Source of the DNA: a candidate division WOR-3 bacterium
GTDB lineage: Bacteria > Hydrothermota > Hydrothermia > UBA1063
Length of the DNA: 64,000 nt
Direction of reading: 5' to 3'
Assembly: GCA_039803545.1 (NCBI GenBank)
Contig: JBDRYS010000001.1
Coordinates: 499,866 to 563,865, forward strand
Shown here: positions 22,348-30,661 of the stretch, one piece after another
Layout of the letters: every line of letters begins with the position of its first letter
Position numbering within the stretch: the stretch's first letter is position 1
Position numbers and translations under genes: made by a program
The notes under the pieces: model-generated
The model's database searches: none
What the model was told of the DNA's origin: nothing
The model's input: the letters and a program-made list of their open reading frames with translations, nothing else

Positions 22348-23688
22348 TTACTTAGTATATCCCAGTTCCTCGCTGATCATCTTGTGCAGGATAGTGAAGG
22401 CGTTTCCGCGGCCATTCAAAGCATGAAGTTGAATGGAAGAGAAGATTACCTTCGGATTAGAGGAAGGATAGGCAATGATCACGGGTGGATTACCAGGCCA
22501 ACGAGAAGGCACCGTTGGAAGCACATAAAGAACCTTTGAATTTTGATCTGCTAAAAATCCATCAAACCTTGAAATTATGGGAGATCCACAACTAAGGGTA
22601 TCGTAGCCCACTGCCATGGGGTAAAGTTTTTCATTTCTTAAAAGAAGCTTATTCCATGCCAGCACCGTATCGACACCCAAGTAATTTCTTGCAAAGGGAG
22701 AAGGAGTAAAGGCAGGGTTTAAAAGTACATCGAGGATTTGGGGGCTGATAAGCACCAGTTTGTTTCCATTGTCAATGTATCGTGTAAAGGAAGGTAAAGC
22801 AGGAGAGAAATGCTCAGTCTGATCGGCAGTATACCAGATTATAAGCCTAAATCCCATTCCATTGATCATATAGTCTACATCCAAGGAAGAGTATGGCAAC
22901 CCATTCTCCACCATGAAAACCGTATAATTCCCAGGATAATAGCCATCAAGAAAGGCAGTGTAAAATTGATCCGCCTGTGTCACATTTGCATCGTCGATCA
23001 ACAAAATATCACCAACTTTCGGCTTCACATACCAGTTATGAGATACCGTATCAGAGAGGGCGTAGGACTCGTCCACCGCCCACAAATATATCGTTCTCTG
23101 ACCTTCGGGAATGTCAGTCAAGAACACTGAGGCACTGTCTTTACTTACAAAATGCATCACGGTATCGGGCTCATAGTCAAGTCTATAAAGGAAACCAATG
23201 ACGGTCCAATCGCCGTCAACATCGGTAGCGCCAAAGTAAAAGGTGGCGACGGGCAAAGTGGTATCGGGTGGAAGTTTTTCCGTAATGAAAAAGGCAACAG
23301 GAGGAGTGTTCCTCACAGGTATTGTAACCTTTGCGGGTGTAGGGTCCTTTGCACCTTCATTATCTACTGCCCATACCTCAAAGGTATGTGTCGCAAAGGT
23401 GTCACCGCTGGGCACATTAAATGTAAAGGTTTCACTGGTTTTCGTAGTGAAAGTGGTATCCTTTCCATCAATGGCATAGTAGAACCCCACCACTTCACCA
23501 TCGGGGTCATTACCCATCCAGTAAAGTGTAACCTTCGCAGGCACTGTATCAACGGTATCCACGTGGGCTATGAAACAATAGGTTTCAGGTGGTAGATTTC
23601 CGACGGGGCTTTCAATGGGCTTCTTAATACAGGATGATACAAGAAGCCCAAAAGTTAGAGCAATACTTAGAATAAAAAGCCTCTTCAT
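22348..23688 (-). CDS. Lipoprotein with FN3/Ig-like domains and a C-terminal Rossmann-like region
   Basis: A 446-residue lipoprotein. The lipobox LVSSC sits at residues 16-20, after a basic N-terminus. Two beta-sandwich domains follow (each with a DPDGEVVGFYYAID or DVDGDWTVIGFLYRLD motif, typical of Ig/FN3-like repeats). A C-terminal alpha/beta part begins with KVGDILLIDDANVTQADQFY, a signature I associate with ThuA/glutaminase-like domains in surface proteins. It starts 3 bases after the stop of the 613-residue gene and belongs to the same operon. Its function is probably structural or binding at the outer membrane; the specific ligand is unknown. Confidence 0.8.
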   Translation of the reverse strand: MKRLFILSIALTFGLLVSSCIKKPIESPVGNLPPETYCFIAHVDTVDTVPAKVTLYWMGNDPDGEVVGFYYAIDGKDTTFTTKTSETFTFNVPSGDTFATHTFEVWAVDNEGAKDPTPAKVTIPVRNTPPVAFFITEKLPPDTTLPVATFYFGATDVDGDWTVIGFLYRLDYEPDTVMHFVSKDSASVFLTDIPEGQRTIYLWAVDESYALSDTVSHNWYVKPKVGDILLIDDANVTQADQFYTAFLDGYYPGNYTVFMVENGLPYSSLDVDYMINGMGFRLIIWYTADQTEHFSPALPSFTRYIDNGNKLVLISPQILDVLLNPAFTPSPFARNYLGVDTVLAWNKLLLRNEKLYPMAVGYDTLSCGSPIISRFDGFLADQNSKVLYVLPTVPSRWPGNPPVIIAYPSSNPKVIFSSIQLHALNGRGNAFTILHKMISEELGYTK

Positions 23689-23691
23689 AAC

Positions 23692-25533
23692 TCACCTCAC
23701 AATGGTAAACTTTGCAATCTTCACATTACCCGTGTCTTCGTCTTTGACAACGAGGTAATATAGCCCTGTGGCAACTGGTTGATTTTTATCGGAGAGCAAA
23801 TCCCAGGTTTCTTCACCGTAATCACTATCGTGACTTATAGTTTTTACCACATCCCCTGCAACATTCATAATGTAGATAGTGCATTTCTTGGGTAAATTGT
23901 AAAACCTTATAATCTTCTCATTCCCCTTTTCCCATACCGAGCTTAATCGGTAAGGGTTAGGATAGACGCCTACAGGAGACTCAGAAGTTGCAGGTGTACC
24001 AGGGATTACCTTTACCATATTTAGCAATTTAGAACTTTCAAGACTGGGTAAGCCGAGTAAAGTATCACCTACATCGTAGGATGTAACTGCATAGTAATAG
24101 GTAAAACCATTTTTAACCCCTGTATCTTCAAACTTATACCAGCCTTTGAATAGACCCTCTGTCTCTACCTGTGGCAGTCCTGTATTGAAACCTATGGAAT
24201 GATCCACATCCCTGATGGAATCATCTGGCGTCTTATCAAATTCTGCAACCAACTTCCAGGATGTATCTTCAATGTTGTAAGTCGTTCCCCTGTAAATTCT
24301 ATATCCTTCGAAGTCCCTCAAATGGGGAGGGAAGGGATCCCGGGAAAACTCTGGTATATTGTCAAAATAGAGGGTAACTTTTCTGTTGTCGGGTACTGCC
24401 ACAAGATTTGGAGACGGGGGTGGAGCAGGCAAAATAAAATTGGCTTCGAAGGCCTTTTGAGCCCAGGAAGCGTTTTCATACAAAGATTGCAAGTCCATCC
24501 CACCTATGAAAGCCATTACAAATACAATGGAATCGCCAATATTTACATGGGGTATAGGACCGACAGAAAGTAGTGGAATTGGATCTGGGTAACCCCTCGT
24601 ATAAACATAGTTATCGTCCACATCGGGGTCTCTTTCGCCATTGGACATAATTTTATATCTAATTGTGTCCGGAACTGTTCCTCTCATATCCCTCCAGGTC
24701 CACCAGTTATAACTTACTCTCATCGTGTCAAAATCTACCCGTACACTATCCCAGTACATACCGAGAAACTTAAAGGCGCCATAGCCCGTTGCCAGATTAT
24801 CGTATCCATCATTTCTTTCATAAACAAGATAGTTTTGAGGATCGTAAAACAGCCTTTTATGTTGGAAATAAGGGGTTGTTCCAAAATCGTCACCCCAGAA
24901 GTCCCTCGATCCTGAGGCAAGTTCTCCATAAAATCCTATGTACACGCTATCCCAGTCACCTGCGTAGCCGTCGTTGTATAGAACAAACTTCACTATCACC
25001 ACATCGTCGATATAAGGATAGCTCCAAACCAGTACCGTTTGGGAAACTCTTAAACCCAGGGGGATATGTTCCGGTGGAAAGGTGGTGAAGTCTCTGTAAT
25101 CCGTATAAGAGCAGTAAAAATCCTGCTCCGAAATGGCATCGGGGGAATAGTAAGGCGATGTTATAATACTTGACTTTTCAATAATCGTGTCGGAAATGGA
25201 GGGTGACGGAAGGAACTCAAACCCCTGGGTTGAACCTGGTGTAACGCTGGTCTCATCCACCGCTCCTGTTGTTACCGTTTTACCCAGTGGTGTCTTTGCA
25301 CCTACCCAAAGTCCCCCCTTGTAAAGTCTTTCTATTTTGCTGAATTTTGGATATTCCATTGAAGGATAGGGTTGCCCTGTGGAGGGATCGATGTACCGCG
25401 AAAAGCTCGTACCAAAGAGGCCAAAATTCGTAACATTCAGTCGCATATTACCGATGGATGTATATTTAAAGGAGACGATTTTGCTACTCAAAAGGCCAAA
25501 AGTCAACAATAAGCCAAATAATGTCCTCTTCAT
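23692..25533 (-). CDS. Large secreted protein with C-terminal sorting domain
   Basis: A 613-residue exported protein with a signal peptide (MKRTLFGLLLTFGLLSSK). The middle is rich in aromatic beta-strand sequence (for example GYDNLATGYGAFKFLGMYWD) and resembles large uncharacterised surface proteins of Bacteroidota-like and WOR-3 bacteria. A fibronectin-like region (YRIYRGTTYNIEDTSWKLVA) comes next. The C-terminal 90 residues start with PVGVYPNPYRLSS and end with KIAKFTIVR, a FlgD-like/Por sorting domain. It overlaps the NHL lipoprotein gene by 4 bases and the next gene begins 3 bases on. Likely exported and displayed with the other products of this operon. Confidence 0.8.
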   Translation of the reverse strand: MKRTLFGLLLTFGLLSSKIVSFKYTSIGNMRLNVTNFGLFGTSFSRYIDPSTGQPYPSMEYPKFSKIERLYKGGLWVGAKTPLGKTVTTGAVDETSVTPGSTQGFEFLPSPSISDTIIEKSSIITSPYYSPDAISEQDFYCSYTDYRDFTTFPPEHIPLGLRVSQTVLVWSYPYIDDVVIVKFVLYNDGYAGDWDSVYIGFYGELASGSRDFWGDDFGTTPYFQHKRLFYDPQNYLVYERNDGYDNLATGYGAFKFLGMYWDSVRVDFDTMRVSYNWWTWRDMRGTVPDTIRYKIMSNGERDPDVDDNYVYTRGYPDPIPLLSVGPIPHVNIGDSIVFVMAFIGGMDLQSLYENASWAQKAFEANFILPAPPPSPNLVAVPDNRKVTLYFDNIPEFSRDPFPPHLRDFEGYRIYRGTTYNIEDTSWKLVAEFDKTPDDSIRDVDHSIGFNTGLPQVETEGLFKGWYKFEDTGVKNGFTYYYAVTSYDVGDTLLGLPSLESSKLLNMVKVIPGTPATSESPVGVYPNPYRLSSVWEKGNEKIIRFYNLPKKCTIYIMNVAGDVVKTISHDSDYGEETWDLLSDKNQPVATGLYYLVVKDEDTGNVKIAKFTIVR

Positions 25534-26462
25534 TTTCCACCTCCTGGATTTTGGGGAAGCTCAGGTTTTTTCATCTTCAATACCTTGTTTGAAAAAGCAA
25601 CATAAAGATAGGCTCCATCCTTTGATGTAGCGAGGCTCACCGGCGCTACCGAAAATCCTTCCTGCGTCACGAATTCCCCTGTTTGCCTAAACTTCTGCAC
25701 TCTATTGTTTCCGTAATCCAGAACATAAATATTACCAAGGGTATCTGACCAAACATCCGTTGGTGTATTGAAAACTCCAGCCGTATCACCACCTTCGTGG
25801 GTTGTACCACCTAAGTGAACTATATTCACCCTTGGAGTTGTTATGGAGAGTGCCTCAACCCAGTTGTTTCCTGTGCTGGCCACTATAACAGCTCCCATCT
25901 TTTCGTTAACAAATAACCCATGAGGGTTATTAACACTCAAAATTCCGCTTCCATAAGAGGCAATAAGTTCAACAAAGTTTCCGAGGGAATCGAGTTTTAC
26001 AACTTTATGAAGTTCCGGCTCTGTGATGTAAAGGTATTTGCGGCTATCCACATCTATCCCATAGGGCTTCAAAGTATCGGCAAAATTTATAACTCGCAAA
26101 AGGTTTTTATCTCTGTCAAAAACATAGATCATACAAGAATCTGTGATATAAAGATTTCTGCTAACATCCTGAGCCACACTTTTTGCATTCACAAAATCTG
26201 AATAAAAGGTATCAACAAGGTCTCCGTTAAAGTTTAATTTTAAAAGTGCGTGTGCTTCAAGAACATAGATGTAACCATCCTTTCCCACGATGATGTCCCT
26301 TATCCCATTAAAGGTCTGGTTATCCCAGGAGGTGTTCCTCACTTCGATGTAATCCTCTTCGTAAGGTAATGAACCTGGATTTTCTGGTGGTAGGGGATAT
26401 TTATACCCACAACTCAAGCCCAAAATAAAGACAATAAACGCACCAAATTTTAAGTATCTCAT
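25530..26462 (-). CDS. NHL-repeat lipoprotein (beta-propeller)
   Basis: A 310-residue lipoprotein. The lipobox LGLSC is at residues 14-18. Repeats typical of NHL propellers are visible: DIIVGKDGYIYVLEAHALLKLN, then GIDVDSRKYLYITEP and TDVWSDTLGNIYVLDYGNNRVQKF (each quoted in part), roughly six blades. Such propellers serve binding rather than catalysis. It overlaps its neighbours by 1 and 4 bases, so it is tightly coupled with the PorV-like and 613-residue proteins and probably sits with them at the outer membrane. Confidence 0.83.
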   Translation of the reverse strand: MRYLKFGAFIVFILGLSCGYKYPLPPENPGSLPYEEDYIEVRNTSWDNQTFNGIRDIIVGKDGYIYVLEAHALLKLNFNGDLVDTFYSDFVNAKSVAQDVSRNLYITDSCMIYVFDRDKNLLRVINFADTLKPYGIDVDSRKYLYITEPELHKVVKLDSLGNFVELIASYGSGILSVNNPHGLFVNEKMGAVIVASTGNNWVEALSITTPRVNIVHLGGTTHEGGDTAGVFNTPTDVWSDTLGNIYVLDYGNNRVQKFRQTGEFVTQEGFSVAPVSLATSKDGAYLYVAFSNKVLKMKKPELPQNPGGGK

Positions 26463-27427
26463 CAGAAATTCACCCCCATTTGCGCCTTGTGAACAATCCC
26501 TGCAAACCCCATAGAGGTGGCCGCATAGTCAATGTGAATATCCTTTTTAAATCCAATGCTCTTTGTGAGTCCAATTCCGGCTGTGAATCCAGAATATTCT
26601 CCAGGCAAATTGGCATTCAATCTGTAGCCAAACCTCAAAGCCAAAACCTCACCGATAATGTATTCAACGCCTGCCCTGAAGATTTCAACATTGTCAGTAC
26701 TCTTTTCAAGCTGTGCCGAAATATAAAAGGTACTAAAGGGGCTTCCATAAAATCCAAGACGATATATCACGGGTAATGAAAAGGTAGAAGGCGTCTCCGC
26801 TGGATTTGGACTTTTAACAATAGGGTCAGGCCCTATATTGGAGATGGAAATACCGAGGCTAAGGTCTCGATAACCTATGAGGTAAAAAGTACCAACGTCC
26901 AGTGCAACGGTATACTGGGTATAGTCGTCAAGAACTTCATTTAAGTATTTGACGGTAATCCCAAAGGCAAATCTATCGATCAACTTCCTTGAAAGGGAAA
27001 TTCCTACATAGGAACTCGATACTCTGTAATAGGTACCGAGGCCAAAGGGATGATACTCATCAGTCCTCTGTATGTACCCAGAGTGAAGATTCCCGAGCAT
27101 AATACCCGCCCTTGTGAATTTCCCAAATTCATAAACTGCTCCACCGAAAGTATAGTAAGCATCTGCAATCCACCGTTGAGAGAATAAAGCAGTACTCTTT
27201 CCCGATGGAATAAAGGAAATCGCTGATGGATTCCAGTACATGCAGGTAGCATCACTGGCAATGGCAACCCCTGTTTCTCCCAGGGCTCCTTGCTTTGCCC
27301 CCACTGGAATCTTAAGAAATGCCATCGTGGTTGTACCTATCTTTTGCCCTCCTAAGAATTCGAAAATAGTGAGGGCTTTTAGTGATCCACTTGCTAATAG
27401 AAGTAGGACAAGAATTCTTTTTACCAT
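26462..27427 (-). CDS. PorV/PorQ-family outer-membrane barrel protein
   Basis: A 321-residue outer-membrane protein with a signal peptide (residues 1-19). The stretch AFLKIPVGAKQGALGETGVA, with SDATCMYWNPS after it, is the hallmark of the PorV/PorQ family. In Bacteroidota the PorV protein shuttles type IX secretion substrates with C-terminal sorting domains to the surface attachment step. The rest is barrel-like beta sequence ending in phenylalanine. Placement in the same operon as two sorting-domain proteins supports a dedicated export/attachment role. No other type IX components (PorK, L, M, N, SprA) are in this window. Confidence 0.85.
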   Translation of the reverse strand: MVKRILVLLLLASGSLKALTIFEFLGGQKIGTTTMAFLKIPVGAKQGALGETGVAIASDATCMYWNPSAISFIPSGKSTALFSQRWIADAYYTFGGAVYEFGKFTRAGIMLGNLHSGYIQRTDEYHPFGLGTYYRVSSSYVGISLSRKLIDRFAFGITVKYLNEVLDDYTQYTVALDVGTFYLIGYRDLSLGISISNIGPDPIVKSPNPAETPSTFSLPVIYRLGFYGSPFSTFYISAQLEKSTDNVEIFRAGVEYIIGEVLALRFGYRLNANLPGEYSGFTAGIGLTKSIGFKKDIHIDYAATSMGFAGIVHKAQMGVNF

Positions 27428-30087
27428 CTTATCAACACCCCCACAAAAATCTCCCTTGGTTCGCCATATCTTGCTGGATTCAACATGCTTTCAGGAGTGG
27501 TTCTTGGAGGAAGGGGGTCGCCAGGTTCATACGCCCTGCCAGTCACAGGATTTATTATTCTATGATCTCGCCAGTTGAAAACGTTCCGGATCTCTGACTT
27601 AAATCGGAAATCTACTTTTCCAGTCTTGAAAAGACCTTTTTCAAATTTTATATCTGCCCTCTTCCACATAGGCCCGAGTTTTGAGTTTATCTCACCTGTA
27701 TTTCCAAGGGTATCCTGAGGCGTGTACCTTACGCCGGATTGAAGAGACAAACCAGCAGAAATGAGCAGATCATCTATTTTTAACTTAGAGATCCTTAAAT
27801 ATTCTCCCTTTCTCAATGAATAAGCGATATCCCCATAAAATTTAACGGGCCTATCCCACTTCAAATACCATTCTTTTAGCGTTTCTACGCCACCACTCCA
27901 GTACCAATCTTCAGAGGAAGAGGACCTACCCTTACTTTGAGAAAGGGTAAGAGATAGAGAGCCATAGATGTGATAAGGGGTATAATAACTCAAGTCTGCT
28001 TCGAGCCCCACCGAGCGTGAATAGTCGGAGTTAAAGTACATCCAGAAGGATGGATTGGGAGGTATACCAGGGACTTTTCTCGCAGTAGGATAATTGAACA
28101 CATCCTTGTAGTAAGCGGTAACCTTTAGTTTACTTTTCTGATGTAAAAGTTGTTCAACACCAATTTCATAGGCAACGGTAACCGTAGGTCTCAAGTTGGG
28201 ATTTCCCACAAGTTCGTAAGAGGATGAAGCCCTCACCCCCAGTTTAGAATAGACATACTTCAGATCGGGTAGCTGAGAAAAATGGCCATAAGAGGCAAAA
28301 AACTTTGTATTCTCAGTAATTGGATATGCGAAACCAAGACGAGGGCTTACATGGAACTTTACAATCCTTCCCCGGATTGAAGCGTTATCGTTCAAATATT
28401 TTGTATATTCGGATTTAATCGCTGGAGGTAAATCAGGTTCTTGTAGGATTCTTTTGACTGCATCGTCAACATACTTACCAGGTACCCAGAAGTCTCCACG
28501 AATTCCAAGGTTTGCTATCATCCCTGCAAAGGTTATTTCCGTCTGGGCGTAAGCACCACCATCAAAGGAGTAAATCTTATAAAGGTCGTAGTTGAGGCCA
28601 AGCCCATTTTGTGTGCCATACCAGGGATAATGGATGTCAAGCCACTGCAATTCATTTCTATTAGCTATAAAGCCGGTTTTGATCTTCCAGATCTTAGAGA
28701 AGATCCGAGTAAAATCGAATTTCGCTGTCCAGGTTTCTACATAATGGTCATGCCAGTAAGGTGCATCCCCGTAATCCCAGAACAAATCCTGAGGTATAGT
28801 ATCAACGGTTTCCACGTATTGTGACCAATGTTTACCATTCACATCTGCTCTTAGATTCGTAAAAAACCTCGAAATTTTAAGGTCGTAAAAGCTTTTAAGG
28901 GAAAGGGCATGATTTATAGAAATGGCCTGCTGAATAGCATCTCTTGTAAAGGTTAGATAATTCTGAAGGTTATAGATATAACGATAAGGAAATCCATTGG
29001 CAAAGGGATAGTCGGAAGAAGATAGGTAATAACCCTGATTGATTTCTAAGGATTTGTTTACCATAAAATAAACGCGGAAATTGTTCGTGACCTTCCAGGA
29101 AATTCTTGAAAGAAGTGAATAGTCGTTTTCTTCCCGTGGTGAAAGCTTCCAGGTTTTATAAATCGATGTGTACAGGCTATCCGCATGGGGCAAATGGGTA
29201 TCTTCAAGGTCAGAGTGAAAACTCACATAGTAAGTGATATTACCGGGAATATTAACTTTCAAGAAATTTTTGAGGGCAAAAGAGAGAGGCTCTGGACCGC
29301 TCAAACTAACATTAAGCACATCTTTATTTTGGTGGTTCTTAATCCTCAATAGGTCATTATACTGTCCAAAGTTGTCCCTTACATAATCAACGGTTCCAGT
29401 GAACCGTGATGAGCCTTCCCTTAAGCTCAGATTCACTACCCCTGACATCGCCTGACCGTATTCGGCGTTAAACCCACCAGTCAAGGCTTCAAGCTCTTCA
29501 ATAGCAGAACTTGGAATATAAAGGCCAAAAGCACTGCCAGAGAGAACATCTTTGATAGGAAGTCCGTCAATTAAGACCATAACTTCGTTCGAGCGTCCAC
29601 CCCTTACATGAATATCGGTACCCTGTCCTTGAAAACCCGCCTGTTTTTCAAGGATTCCCTTTACATCTTCTGAGGGTATAATATCTAACCTCTCCTTCCT
29701 CACTACAGTCTTTGATGACGAGACTTCCTTTTCAATTGCAGGCTTCTCACCGACAGCGACGATCTCCTCAACTTTAAAAACTTCTTCCTGCAAATAGAAA
29801 TTGACCTCCCTCGTTTCATTACCGCGAATAGTAACTTTTATCGTTTGCGGCTTATATCCCACCATTGAAGCGACAAGAAGATATTCTCCAGGGGGAACCT
29901 TTGGTATAATGTAGTTTCCCTCGAGATCACAGGATGTACCAATCTTAGTCCCTTGAATTAGAACATTGGCAAGGGGGAGGCCCTTTCCTGTTACCGCATC
30001 ATAAACCCTCCCCACAATTTTCCCTTGCGCGTAAAGGAAATTCAGGAAAATCGTGGTTATAATAAGGTAACGTAAAGTTTTGTACAT
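27421..30087 (-). CDS. TonB-dependent outer-membrane receptor with carboxypeptidase-regulatory-like N-terminal domain
   Basis: An 888-residue receptor for TonB-driven uptake. Order of parts: signal peptide, a CarboxypepD_reg-like domain (GKIVGRVYDAVTGKGLPLAN, residues 21-105), a plug domain (VHVRG-type segment DIHVRGGRSNEVMVLIDGLP, near 180), and a large barrel ending in the aromatic W typical of outer-membrane proteins. The start at 30087 (AAAGGAGGG six bases before) is preferred; the longer frame would run into the promoter. It leads the surface operon that includes PorV-like and sorting-domain proteins. The substrate is not evident; a SusC-like role with the lipoproteins is possible. Confidence 0.9.
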   Translation of the reverse strand: MYKTLRYLIITTIFLNFLYAQGKIVGRVYDAVTGKGLPLANVLIQGTKIGTSCDLEGNYIIPKVPPGEYLLVASMVGYKPQTIKVTIRGNETREVNFYLQEEVFKVEEIVAVGEKPAIEKEVSSSKTVVRKERLDIIPSEDVKGILEKQAGFQGQGTDIHVRGGRSNEVMVLIDGLPIKDVLSGSAFGLYIPSSAIEELEALTGGFNAEYGQAMSGVVNLSLREGSSRFTGTVDYVRDNFGQYNDLLRIKNHQNKDVLNVSLSGPEPLSFALKNFLKVNIPGNITYYVSFHSDLEDTHLPHADSLYTSIYKTWKLSPREENDYSLLSRISWKVTNNFRVYFMVNKSLEINQGYYLSSSDYPFANGFPYRYIYNLQNYLTFTRDAIQQAISINHALSLKSFYDLKISRFFTNLRADVNGKHWSQYVETVDTIPQDLFWDYGDAPYWHDHYVETWTAKFDFTRIFSKIWKIKTGFIANRNELQWLDIHYPWYGTQNGLGLNYDLYKIYSFDGGAYAQTEITFAGMIANLGIRGDFWVPGKYVDDAVKRILQEPDLPPAIKSEYTKYLNDNASIRGRIVKFHVSPRLGFAYPITENTKFFASYGHFSQLPDLKYVYSKLGVRASSSYELVGNPNLRPTVTVAYEIGVEQLLHQKSKLKVTAYYKDVFNYPTARKVPGIPPNPSFWMYFNSDYSRSVGLEADLSYYTPYHIYGSLSLTLSQSKGRSSSSEDWYWSGGVETLKEWYLKWDRPVKFYGDIAYSLRKGEYLRISKLKIDDLLISAGLSLQSGVRYTPQDTLGNTGEINSKLGPMWKRADIKFEKGLFKTGKVDFRFKSEIRNVFNWRDHRIINPVTGRAYEPGDPLPPRTTPESMLNPARYGEPREIFVGVLIRW

Positions 30088-30109
30088 CAGCCCTCCTTTT
30101 AAGCATTTA

Positions 30110-30138
30110 ATATTAATACAATGACCGTATGCGGTCAA
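30110..30138 (-). promoter_or_regulatory. Promoter of the surface operon
   Basis: On the minus strand: TTGACC (30138-30133), 17-base spacer, TAATAT (30115-30110). Transcription would start near 30103, about 16 bases before the ATG at 30087, just containing the ribosome site. A perfect palindrome overlaps the -35 box and spacer. Confidence 0.68.
30122..30137. promoter_or_regulatory. Candidate operator palindrome TGACCG-TATG-CGGTCA
   Basis: A perfect inverted repeat with 6-base arms and a 4-base centre, covering five bases of the -35 box and most of the upstream spacer of the surface-operon promoter. A repressor bound here would block polymerase directly. The regulator is not identifiable from this window. 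Confidence 0.5.
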
Positions 30139-30389
30139 ATTGAATTGAAGTTTTTAGTTCGAACAAGATAGTCGCATCGTGCATAAAAGTCACTATTCAA
30201 AAATACATGTAACACTATATTGGGTAGTAATCCCCCAATGGCATCAGGGCTGCTGACCTGGCAAGTCCAGCTGGTGAACGGCCTCCTTTAGCATCGAGAG
30301 CATAAAAGGTTCAGCGTGCCGTTTTCCAATTTCCTTATTTCAAAGAGACTATAGAATTTCAAGCAAACTGTTCTGAGAACGCCGTTTCG
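30139..30389. other. Intergenic stretch with a GC-rich unexplained patch
   Basis: Non-coding between divergent promoters. Positions 30236-30330 are visibly richer in G and C than the surroundings and contain partly complementary segments such as CTGG...CCAG. Both strands carry only short open frames here. It could be a decayed gene or a structured RNA, but I cannot assign it. Confidence 0.3.
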
Positions 30390-30418
30390 TTGATTTTATT
30401 TTTCGCCTCTGTTATAGT
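30390..30418 (+). promoter_or_regulatory. Promoter of the XRE/type IIG restriction-modification pair
   Basis: TTGATT (30390-30395), 17-base spacer, TATAGT (30413-30418). The ATG of the regulator is 21 bases beyond the -10 box with no Shine-Dalgarno sequence, so the transcript leader is short or absent. Confidence 0.6.
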
Positions 30419-30439
30419 ATTATAAATCATCAAAAAACA

Positions 30440-30655
30440 ATGAGATCTTATTCAAATGTTAAATCGGACATCGCCCAAAATATAAGAAAATTACGAAAAC
30501 AAAAGGGCCTCTTGCAAGCCCGATTTCCTAAATCGGCTGTTGTCTCCTATAAGGCAGCGAAAGAGTCGGCTTCTGCTGGCATCACCACCCTTCAGATTAA
30601 CACATTCAAAAAATTAGCAAAGAACCTTATTTTTTTTGATGATTTAACGAAGTAA
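30440..30655 (+). CDS. Degenerate XRE-family helix-turn-helix protein upstream of a restriction-modification gene
   Basis: A 71-residue protein matching the Cro/C1-type helix-turn-helix frame: IAQNIRKLRKQKGLLQ at the first helix and TLQINTFKKLAKNL at the last. The central part (ARFPKSAVVSYKAAKESASAG) departs from the usual pattern: the turn glycine is V and the typical I/IESG after the recognition helix is gone. It could be a decaying or a diverged regulator. It sits 6 bases before the restriction-modification gene, the usual place for a controller (C) protein that delays nuclease expression. No ribosome site is visible. Confidence 0.6.
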   Translation: MRSYSNVKSDIAQNIRKLRKQKGLLQARFPKSAVVSYKAAKESASAGITTLQINTFKKLAKNLIFFDDLTK

Positions 30656-30661
30656 AAGGCT

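Noticed and set aside
23152-23595. A 147-residue plus-strand reading frame inside the lipoprotein gene
   Set aside because: Antisense to a lipoprotein with lipobox and domain motifs; the frame is a shadow.
30088-30138. Longer N-terminus for the TonB receptor
   Set aside because: It would be coded by the promoter and palindrome, and the signal peptide begins at the later ATG with a good ribosome site.
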